From Frankiales bacterium (GTDB taxonomy: Bacteria; Actinomycetota; Actinomycetes; Mycobacteriales; Jatrophihabitantaceae): a stretch of 6,705 bases of DNA. The stretch is taken from contig JAOPUY010000035.1 in NCBI GenBank assembly GCA_025963265.1, positions 1 to 6,705 of the forward strand, written 5' to 3'. Positions 1-4,841 of the stretch are shown piece after piece. Position 1 is the stretch's first letter. Every line of letters starts with the position of its first letter. The position numbers and the translations under genes are program-made. The notes beneath the pieces are model-generated. The model saw only the letters and a program-made list of their open reading frames with translations, was not told the origin of the DNA and did not search any database.

Positions 1-1027
1 CAACACCGATTCGGCCGGCAACTCCTACGGCTGTCACGAGAATTTCCTGGTCGCCCGGCACGGCGAGTTCAGCCGGATGGCCGACATCCTCATCCCGTTC
101 CTGGTCACCCGGCAGCTGATCTGCGGCGCCGGCAAAGTGCTGCAGACCCCGCGCGGCGCGGTGTTCTGCCTGTCCCAGCGGGCCGAGCACATCTGGGAGG
201 GCGTCTCCTCGGCGACCACCCGCTCGCGCCCCATCATCAACACCCGGGACGAGCCGCACGCCGACGCCGAGCGGTACCGCCGACTGCACGTCATCGTCGG
301 CGACTCGAACATGAACGAGTGCACCACGCTGCTCAAGGTCGGCAGCGCGGACTTGGTCCTGCGCATGATGGAGCAGGGCATCACGTTCAAGGACCTGACT
401 CTGGAGAACCCGATCCGGGCCATCCGCGAGATCAGCCACGACCTCACCGGGACCCGGCCGATCAAGCTGGCCAACGGCCGCATGTCGAGCGCGGGCGAGA
501 TCCAGCGGGACTACTACGAGAAGGCCCGCGCTTTCGTCGACACCGCTGGCACCGACCCGGTCACCGAGCAGGTGCTCGATCTGTGGGGACGGACGCTGAA
601 AGCCGTTGAATCGGGCGACCTCTCGCTCATCGACCGCGAGATCGACTGGGCCACCAAGTACCAGCTGGTGGAGCGCTACCGGGCCAAGCACGACTTGCCG
701 CTGTCGGCGCCGAGGATTGCCCAGCTGGACTTGACCTACCACGACATCCGCCGCGACCGCGGGCTGTTCTACCTCCTGCAGAACAGCGGCGCCGTCAATC
801 GGGTCACCACCGATCTGGCCATCTACGAGGGCAAGAACGTGCCGCCCCAGACGACCCGGGCCAAGCTGCGCGGCGAGTTCATCAAGCGGGCGCAAGAGAC
901 GCGGCGGGACTTCACCGTCGACTGGGTCCACTTGAAGCTGAACGACCAGGCCCAGCGCACCGTGCTGTGCAAGGATCCGTTCCGCTCGGTGGACGACCGG
1001 GTCGACAAGCTCATCGCCTCGATGTGA
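1..1027 (+). CDS. pafA: Pup--protein ligase PafA, 3' part (start outside window)
   Basis: PafA is a carboxylate-amine ligase of the glutamine-synthetase fold. It uses ATP to activate the C-terminal glutamate of the prokaryotic ubiquitin-like protein Pup and joins it to lysines of target proteins, marking them for the Mpa/ARC-proteasome. The reading frame is open from base 2 to TGA at 1025-1027, giving 341 visible codons. Family members are about 450-480 residues, so roughly the first 110 are missing, including the N-terminal catalytic Glu/Asp region. The visible part opens with [17 protein letters not shown], a strongly conserved block shared with the related depupylase Dop. The later blocks [24 protein letters not shown] and [10 protein letters not shown], and the C-terminal Pup-binding domain ending in [11 protein letters not shown], fit PafA rather than Dop. 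pafB follows about 130 bp downstream. The in-frame ATG at 77 lies inside the conserved core and is not a start. The Dop alternative is unlikely given the pafB-pafC neighbours. Confidence 0.96.
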   Translation, partial: NTDSAGNSYGCHENFLVARHGEFSRMADILIPFLVTRQLICGAGKVLQTPRGAVFCLSQRAEHIWEGVSSATTRSRPIINTRDEPHADAERYRRLHVIVGDSNMNECTTLLKVGSADLVLRMMEQGITFKDLTLENPIRAIREISHDLTGTRPIKLANGRMSSAGEIQRDYYEKARAFVDTAGTDPVTEQVLDLWGRTLKAVESGDLSLIDREIDWATKYQLVERYRAKHDLPLSAPRIAQLDLTYHDIRRDRGLFYLLQNSGAVNRVTTDLAIYEGKNVPPQTTRAKLRGEFIKRAQETRRDFTVDWVHLKLNDQAQRTVLCKDPFRSVDDRVDKLIASM

Positions 1028-1159
1028 TGCCGCACCCGCCCGCCGGCGGCCGCGCGCCGCAGCGCCGATGGATGCTCGGCAATGAGCAGCGCGCCCAGTA
1101 AGCAGCGAAAGCGGGGTGGTGTCCGGGATTCGGTCGCGCGTCGCCTACCGTTCTCAGAC
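1028..1159. other. pafA-pafB intergenic region with GC-rich hairpin
   Basis: This 132-bp gap holds no gene that I recognise. A GC-rich inverted repeat at 1044-1059 (CGGCG / CGCCG arms, 6-nt loop) and an overlapping perfect palindrome CCGCCGGCGG at 1040-1049 lie 13-30 bases past the pafA stop. They could attenuate read-through, but no T-run follows, so a classical intrinsic terminator is not supported. An in-frame ATG at 1082 would lengthen PafB by 26 residues into this gap. In Streptomyces and Frankia, FKBP-type prolyl isomerase genes often sit between pafA and pafB; there is no room for one here. Confidence 0.4.
1146..1151 (+). promoter_or_regulatory. Putative -10 element (TACCGT) for pafBC
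   Basis: TACCGT matches the actinobacterial -10 pattern TANNNT and ends 8 bases before the ATG at 1160. Transcription would therefore begin at or very near the A of that ATG, giving a leaderless mRNA. No Shine-Dalgarno-like purine run precedes this ATG, which fits. No convincing -35 hexamer is visible 16-18 bases upstream. This element supports 1160 rather than 1082 as the pafB start. Confidence 0.45.
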
Positions 1160-2131
1160 ATGGCGGCCCGGCGACAGCAACGACTGGTGAGTCTGGTCCT
1201 CTGCCTGTTGTCGACCCGGCAGTTCATCACCGCCGAGCGGATTCGCGACACGGTCGAGGGTTATGAGGTCTCAGCCGACTCCAGCAACCCCGACGAGGCG
1301 TTCAAGCGAAGCTTCGAACGGGACAAGGCCGAGCTGCGCGAGCTGGGAATCCCGCTGGAGACCGGTCGAAACTCGGTCTTTGACACCGAGGACGGCTATC
1401 GCATCGCGCGCAAAGACTTCGAGCTGCCGCCGATCTCTTTCGCCGCCGACGAGGCGGCCGCGGTCGGTCTGGCCGCCCGGCTGTGGAGCACCGCCTCGCT
1501 GGCCAGCGAGGCGCGGACGGCGCTGATCAAGCTGCGCGCGGCCGGCGTGGAGATCGACGAGCCCCTGGGCGCGGACGCGTTGCCGCCGCTGCCGGCCAAT
1601 GAACCGGCGCTACCCGATCTGCTGGCCGCCGTGTCCGGTCAGCGGGTGGTGCAGTTCTCCCATCGCAAACCGCGGGCCGACGTCTCCGACCAGCGCACCG
1701 TCGAACCGTGGGGCGTGCTCTCCTGGCGCGGCCGCTGGTACGTCGTGGGTCACGATCGCAAGCGCGGCGAGGTGCGCAGCTTCCGGCTGGACCGCATCGA
1801 CGGCGCGGTGAAGACCCTGACCGAGCCGGCCGCGACCACGCGTCCGGCCGATTTGAACATGCTCGAACTGGTGCGGGGCGCGAACCAACAGGTCGGCGAG
1901 GTGGCCTCCGTCCGAGTGAAGCAGAACCGAGGCGGTCAGTTGCGGCGGCTGGCCCGCACGAGTGAGCCGGCCGGCGACGGCGCGGACCTGCTGGCCATCG
2001 AGTTTCGCGACACCGGTTGGCTGGCGGCGCTGATCGCCGCCGGCGGAACCGACGCGGTCGTGATCAGCCCGCCAGAGCTGGTCACCGCGGTCGTGCGGTT
2101 GCTGCAATCGGCCAGCGGAGGCGAGCAGTGA
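1160..2131 (+). CDS. pafB: WYL-domain transcriptional regulator PafB
   Basis: PafB is one half of the PafBC transcription activator. In mycobacteria PafBC switches on most LexA/RecA-independent DNA-damage genes; it is not needed for pupylation itself. From the ATG at 1160 the protein is 323 residues. Residues 1-60 form the winged helix-turn-helix (RQQRLVSLVLCLLSTR, then ITAERIRDTVEGY), followed by FERDKAELRELGIPLE, which is typical of the family. The WYL sensor domain lies at about 160-240, with R-W193-Y194-V-V in place of WYL and the conserved RSFRLDR at 206-212. A WCX-like C-terminal extension completes the protein. The start is uncertain: an in-frame ATG at 1082 adds 26 residues rich in basic and polar positions. 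I prefer 1160 because homologues begin just before the first HTH helix, as this start does, and because a -10-like hexamer lies immediately upstream. The last bases overlap the pafC start by 4 (GTGA), implying translational coupling. Confidence 0.94.
   Translation: MAARRQQRLVSLVLCLLSTRQFITAERIRDTVEGYEVSADSSNPDEAFKRSFERDKAELRELGIPLETGRNSVFDTEDGYRIARKDFELPPISFAADEAAAVGLAARLWSTASLASEARTALIKLRAAGVEIDEPLGADALPPLPANEPALPDLLAAVSGQRVVQFSHRKPRADVSDQRTVEPWGVLSWRGRWYVVGHDRKRGEVRSFRLDRIDGAVKTLTEPAATTRPADLNMLELVRGANQQVGEVASVRVKQNRGGQLRRLARTSEPAGDGADLLAIEFRDTGWLAALIAAGGTDAVVISPPELVTAVVRLLQSASGGEQ
2117..2121 (+). promoter_or_regulatory. Ribosome binding site for pafC (GGAGG)
   Basis: A full GGAGG lies inside the end of pafB, 6 bases before a GTG at 2128. 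The GTG overlaps the pafB TGA. The strong site decides the pafC start and favours reinitiation by ribosomes finishing pafB, which would help balance the two partners. Confidence 0.85.
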
Positions 2132-3069
2132 GCACCGACACCGGCGACAAGCTGACCCGGCTGCTGGCGTTGGTGCCCTACGTCCTCTCGCAGGGGACGG
2201 CGTCCATCAGCGATACCGCCGCCACCTTCGGCATCTCCGAGGACCAACTGCGCAAGGAGTTGGAGATGCTCTGGCTGTGCGGGCGCAGCTCCGGCCCGGA
2301 AGATCTCATCGACCTGATGTTCTCCGAGGACACCGTCTCGGTCACGTACGACGGCGGCCTGAGCCGCCCGTTGAAGCTGACCTCCACCGAGGCGATGACC
2401 CTCGCGGTGGCCTTGCGCACGCTGACCGATATGCCCGGTGCGACGCAGAGCGGGGCCGCTGAGCGGGCGCTGGCCAAGATCGAGACGGCGGCCGGGCAGC
2501 ATCTGGACACCACGGCGGTCGACATCCGGCTGGCCGCTCAGGATCGCTGGGTCAACCTCGCGCAACGGGCGCTCACCGAGGGCCGAGCGGTCGATCTGCG
2601 CTACTACACGGCCGCGCGGGACGAGACGACCCAGCGGGTGATCGATCCGGTCCAGCTGTTCACGGTCGACGGCGTGACCTACCTGGAGGCCTGGTGCCGC
2701 CGGGCCGAGGGTATGCGCAGCTTTCGGCTGGACCGCTTCGAGGACGCCCGCCTGCTGGACGAGCGCTCGGTGATCCCCGAGGGAATCTCGCCCAAGAACG
2801 TCGCCGACGGCGTCTACCGGCCCGCGCCGGAACACCTGTTGGTCGAGCTGCGCCTCGGTCCCGGCTGGGAGTGGGTCGGCGAGTACTACCCGTGCGAGTC
2901 GATGGAGAACGGCTCCGACGGCGTCCGGGTCAGCCTCCGGGTGGCCGATCCGGCCTGGGTGGCGGCGCTGGTGCGCCGATCCGGCGGCGCGGTCTCGGTG
3001 CTGGCCCCGGATTGGTTGAGCCGGGACGTCCAATCCGATGCCCGCGCGGCGTTGAACAACTATCGGTGA
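2128..3069 (+). CDS. pafC: WYL-domain transcriptional regulator PafC
   Basis: PafC is the second half of the PafBC DNA-damage activator and pairs with PafB to form the asymmetric DNA-binding unit. The protein is 313 residues from a GTG start (2128) placed 6 bases after GGAGG. The N-terminal winged HTH covers about residues 5-60 (KLTRLLALVPYVLSQG, then ISDTAATFGISEDQLRKELE). The middle segment LKLTSTEAMTLAVALRTL at about 85-100 is typical of the family. The WYL domain spans about 150-215: Y159-Y160 after VDLR, then TYLEAW with Y185 and W189 in the WYL position, and RSFRLDR at 197-203. The C-terminal WCX region contains GWEWVGEYYP and ends in LNNYR. In-frame codons upstream of 2128 are inside pafB and are not used. 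It is cotranscribed with pafB. The fold would also fit other WYL regulators, but the tandem next to pafA makes the PafC call firm. Confidence 0.95.
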   Translation: MSTDTGDKLTRLLALVPYVLSQGTASISDTAATFGISEDQLRKELEMLWLCGRSSGPEDLIDLMFSEDTVSVTYDGGLSRPLKLTSTEAMTLAVALRTLTDMPGATQSGAAERALAKIETAAGQHLDTTAVDIRLAAQDRWVNLAQRALTEGRAVDLRYYTAARDETTQRVIDPVQLFTVDGVTYLEAWCRRAEGMRSFRLDRFEDARLLDERSVIPEGISPKNVADGVYRPAPEHLLVELRLGPGWEWVGEYYPCESMENGSDGVRVSLRVADPAWVAALVRRSGGAVSVLAPDWLSRDVQSDARAALNNYR

Positions 3070-3075
3070 GGACGA

Positions 3076-3103
3076 GCGTTCTCTCACAGCGAAGCGGTAA
3101 CGC
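3076..3103. repeat. Short inverted repeat in pafC downstream gap
   Basis: GCGTT (3076-3080) and AACGC (3099-3103) form a perfect 5-bp inverted repeat with an 18-nt spacer in the 55-bp gap between pafC and the next gene, just upstream of a -10-like hexamer. It could be a weak operator or the base of an RNA stem, but no T-tract follows. Arms this short may arise by chance. Confidence 0.2.
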
Positions 3104-3111
3104 GCAGACAG

Positions 3112-3117
3112 TAGGCT
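3112..3117 (+). promoter_or_regulatory. Putative -10 element (TAGGCT) for the small membrane gene and tatC
   Basis: TAGGCT fits TANNNT and ends 7 bases before the ATG at 3125, predicting transcription from about that A and a leaderless message. No Shine-Dalgarno sequence precedes the ATG. The same hexamer, preceded by G, occurs at nearly the same distance before helY. The -35 region (about 3089-3094) is not recognisable. If real, tatC has a promoter independent of pafBC. Confidence 0.5.
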
Positions 3118-3124
3118 CTTGAGC

Positions 3125-3367
3125 ATGCAGGGGTGGGTCGTGGGTGGCGCCTGGTTGTTCGCTGTGCTCTTCGCGGCCGTCCTGTTCGGCTTCACGGCCT
3201 ACGAGCTCAGCTGGAAGGCCCGGCGGCTGCAGGCCGACCGAGCGAAGCTGGAGACGCTGTTGGGCCGAGTCGCCGTGACCGGCGCCGAGCTGCAGGCCAG
3301 CGGCGAACGGGCCCGCGACCTCTCAGCTCGGCTGGCCAGCCCGGCCGGCGAGCCGGCGACGGGCTGA
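3125..3367 (+). CDS. Small single-span membrane protein in the tatA position, function unknown
   Basis: This 80-residue protein is not confidently assignable. Residues 4-26 form one hydrophobic span (WVVGGAWLFAVLFAAVLFGF), followed from about 27 to 70 by a charged, helical, possibly coiled-coil tail (KARRLQADRAKLETLLGRV, then ELQASGERARDLSARLA). The C-terminus is short and rich in Ala/Pro/Gly. Positive charges after the span suggest a cytoplasmic tail, hence N-out topology. It lies where tatA usually lies, ends 5 bases before tatC and should be cotranscribed with it. TatA shares the layout of a short span, hinge and helix, and an FG occurs at 21-22. However, the TatA FG-(P/S)-K-(K/R)-L-P hinge with its amphipathic helix is absent. 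I therefore read it as a distinct bitopic protein, with a highly diverged TatA as the weaker alternative. A TTG at 3119 would add two residues; the ATG is preferred because of the hexamer spacing. Confidence 0.72.
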   Translation: MQGWVVGGAWLFAVLFAAVLFGFTAYELSWKARRLQADRAKLETLLGRVAVTGAELQASGERARDLSARLASPAGEPATG

Positions 3368-3372
3368 GCGGC

Positions 3373-4278
3373 ATGGTCGCGATCCGGAAGAAGAAAGACG
3401 ACGAGGGACGGATGTCCGTCCTCGATCACCTGCGTGAGCTGCGACGCCGGTTGCTGCTGGTCATGGTGATCGTGGCCCTCGGCGCGGTGATCGGCTGGGT
3501 GCTGTACGACCAGATCCTGACCATCATCAAAGACCCCTATTGCAACGTGCCCTTCCAGCACCGGCTAGGCGCGACCAACCAGAGCCGCAGTCAGTGCAAC
3601 CTGATCTTCCGCGGCCCGCTCGACGGCTTCACCGTCCGCTTGAAGGTCTCGGTGGTCGCGGGCGCGATCATCACCGCGCCGCTCTGGCTTTATCAGCTGT
3701 GGGCCTTCGTCACCCCCGGCCTGCGCAAGAACGAGCGCCGCTGGACGATCGGGTTCGTGCTCACCTCGACGGTGCTGTTCGCCGCCGGCATGGCGTTGGC
3801 CTACCTGACGTTGTCCAAGGGCCTGGATGTGCTGATCACCTCGGCCGGGCATGGCGTGCAAGCGTCGTTGGACGTGAACTACTACATCACCTTCGTGATC
3901 TTGATGTTGGTGATCTTCGGGGCGTCCTTCGAGCTGCCGTTGCTGATCGTGATGCTCAACCTGGTGCGGATCTTGCCGTTCAGCGTGCTCAAGCGCAGTC
4001 AGCGGCTCGGCATCTTCCTGATCTTCGTCTTCGCCGCCATCGCCACGCCCTCGACCGACCCGTTCACGATGACCGCGATGGCCGTCCCGATGTGCGTCCT
4101 GTTCGAGGCGGCCGTGCTGTTCGCCTTCTTCAACGACCGCCGCCGGGCCCGTCGGGCGCTGGCCGAGGAGCAGGTCGAGCTGCCCGACGACGTCATCTCC
4201 AAGGTCGACCCGATTCCCGAGCCGCTGCCGGCGCGCACGCCGACGCCGGCCAGCACCTGGACCGACGACCTGCCCTAA
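3373..4278 (+). CDS. tatC: Sec-independent protein translocase subunit TatC
   Basis: TatC is the polytopic inner-membrane receptor that binds twin-arginine signal peptides and recruits TatA to export folded proteins. The product is 301 residues. A basic cytoplasmic N-terminus carries the hallmark MSVLDHLRELRRR (14-26). Six spans follow at about 27-48, 91-113, 125-147, 171-196, 212-228 and 236-253. Signature residues are present: E121 in KNERR (E. coli E103 equivalent) and E187 in ASFELP (E170 equivalent), plus ITAPLWLYQLWAFVTPGL. The first periplasmic loop is long and has C57 and C75. The Pro/Thr-rich tail from about 254 is cytoplasmic. The start is taken at 3373, 5 bases after the upstream stop. 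M14 (3412) is possible, but actinobacterial TatC proteins usually carry a basic extension like residues 1-13. No strong Shine-Dalgarno precedes 3373, so coupling to the upstream gene is likely. No tatA or tatB lies in the window. Confidence 0.97.
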   Translation: MVAIRKKKDDEGRMSVLDHLRELRRRLLLVMVIVALGAVIGWVLYDQILTIIKDPYCNVPFQHRLGATNQSRSQCNLIFRGPLDGFTVRLKVSVVAGAIITAPLWLYQLWAFVTPGLRKNERRWTIGFVLTSTVLFAAGMALAYLTLSKGLDVLITSAGHGVQASLDVNYYITFVILMLVIFGASFELPLLIVMLNLVRILPFSVLKRSQRLGIFLIFVFAAIATPSTDPFTMTAMAVPMCVLFEAAVLFAFFNDRRRARRALAEEQVELPDDVISKVDPIPEPLPARTPTPASTWTDDLP

Positions 4279-4293
4279 CCGCCCATGGGGTTA
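4276..4293. terminator. Weak inverted repeat between convergent tatC and CBS gene
   Basis: TAACC (4276-4280, including the tatC stop) and GGTTA (4289-4293) form a 5-bp inverted repeat around a CCATGG core, filling the 17-bp gap between the convergent genes. It could act as a small bidirectional terminator. The stem is short and no U-tract follows on either strand, so this is tentative. Confidence 0.25.
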
Positions 4294-4295
4294 GC

Positions 4296-4733
4296 TCACT
4301 GGCTGATGTAGCTCTCCAATTGCTGCCGGTCGGCCTCGAGCTGGCGGATGCGGGCCGCGACCACGTCGCCGATCGACACGATGCCGGCGAGCTCGCCGCC
4401 CTGGACCACCGGAAGGTGGCGGAAGCGCCGATCGGTCATGAGGCGGGCGATCTCTTCCAAGCCGTCCGCGGGGGAGCAGCTCACCACCGGCGGGGTCATG
4501 ATCTGCCCGACCGGAGCCGCCATCGCGGCGGCGCCCCGCGAGCTCAGGGCGTGGACGACATCGCGCTCCGACACGATGCCCTCGATGGAGCGCCGCTCGG
4601 GCCGCCCGCCCAGCACGACCAGCGCGCCGACTCGCTGCTCGGACAGCACCTCGACAAGCCGAGCGACGCTCTCCTCGGCGGTGATGGTCGCGACCGCGGA
4701 TCCCTTGTGCTTGAGCAGATCTGAGATGTTCAT
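4296..4733 (-). CDS. Two-CBS-domain protein
   Basis: This small soluble protein of 145 residues is built almost entirely of a tandem CBS pair (Bateman module), which usually binds adenosyl nucleotides or related ligands. CBS1 spans about residues 5-67, with VGALVVL and IVSERDVV (53-60). CBS2 spans about 76-130, opening with IMTPPVVSCSP and containing RFRHLPVV (103-110) and GIVSIGDVV (117-125). It ends in a short helix, QLEADRQQLESYISQ. No catalytic or membrane domain is attached, so it probably senses a nucleotide and acts through a partner; the partner is not evident here. The start is set at 4733 because GGAGG lies 5 bases before it; an ATG at 4745 would add four residues (MEAS) but overlaps that GGAGG. 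The gene is convergent with tatC and divergent from helY. IMP dehydrogenase is excluded by size. Confidence 0.92.
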   Translation of the reverse strand: MNISDLLKHKGSAVATITAEESVARLVEVLSEQRVGALVVLGGRPERRSIEGIVSERDVVHALSSRGAAAMAAPVGQIMTPPVVSCSPADGLEEIARLMTDRRFRHLPVVQGGELAGIVSIGDVVAARIRQLEADRQQLESYISQ

Positions 4734-4738
4734 GCTCG

Positions 4739-4743
4739 CCTCC
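4739..4743 (-). promoter_or_regulatory. Ribosome binding site for the CBS gene (GGAGG)
   Basis: On the reverse strand, GGAGG is followed by CGAGC and then the ATG at 4733, an ideal spacing. It overlaps the alternative ATG at 4745, which therefore lacks its own site. The same ten bases, GGAGGCGAGC, also occur before the pafC start. Confidence 0.8.
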
Positions 4744-4780
4744 ATGCGGGTTGAGATCGTCAGAACGGGCTGACCTGGCC

Positions 4781-4786
4781 ACGCTA
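4781..4786 (-). promoter_or_regulatory. Possible -10 element (TAGCGT) for the CBS gene
   Basis: Reading the reverse strand, TAGCGT fits TANNNT and would give a leader of about 40 bases containing the GGAGG site. It lies in the 108-bp divergent gap, which is locally less GC-rich (a TAAAAC stretch lies just upstream). No good -35 match is seen, so the assignment is weak. Confidence 0.28.
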
Positions 4787-4829
4787 GCAGTGTTTTAGCT
4801 CACAGGCTCGTCGGTTCGCGGCCACGCCG

Positions 4830-4835
4830 TAGGCT
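4830..4835 (+). promoter_or_regulatory. Putative -10 element (TAGGCT) for helY
   Basis: TAGGCT ends 6 bases before the ATG at 4842, so transcription would start at or next to that A. No Shine-Dalgarno sequence lies between them. It is identical to the hexamer before the small membrane gene at 3125, which strengthens both as leaderless promoters. The -35 region is not obvious. Confidence 0.5.
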
Positions 4836-4841
4836 GGGTCT

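Noticed and set aside
1119..1151. Possible PafBC-responsive (RecA-independent damage) promoter upstream of pafB: GTGTCCGGG resembles TTGTCRGTG.
   Set aside because: Only about six of nine bases match, and the distance to the -10-like TACCGT is 18 bases instead of the about 8 expected for that promoter class.
3070..3124. SOS box (LexA site) in the pafC downstream gap, suggested by GAGCGTTCTC.
   Set aside because: It does not match the actinobacterial TCGAAC-N4-GTTCGA type; only a partial half-site is present.
3119..3127. TTG at 3119 as start of the small membrane gene.
   Set aside because: It lies one base past the TAGGCT hexamer, so a transcript from that element would probably not include it. 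The ATG six bases later fits better.
1936..3195. A 419-codon reverse-strand open frame across the end of pafB, pafC and the small membrane gene.
   Set aside because: It spans three genes and two intergenic gaps antisense and has no family motif. This is the usual GC-rich shadow.
3540..4724. A 394-codon forward frame overlapping tatC and running through the CBS gene.
   Set aside because: It is Arg/Ala/Asp-rich with no domain and crosses a convergent gene boundary. The tatC frame has six clear spans and conserved TatC residues.
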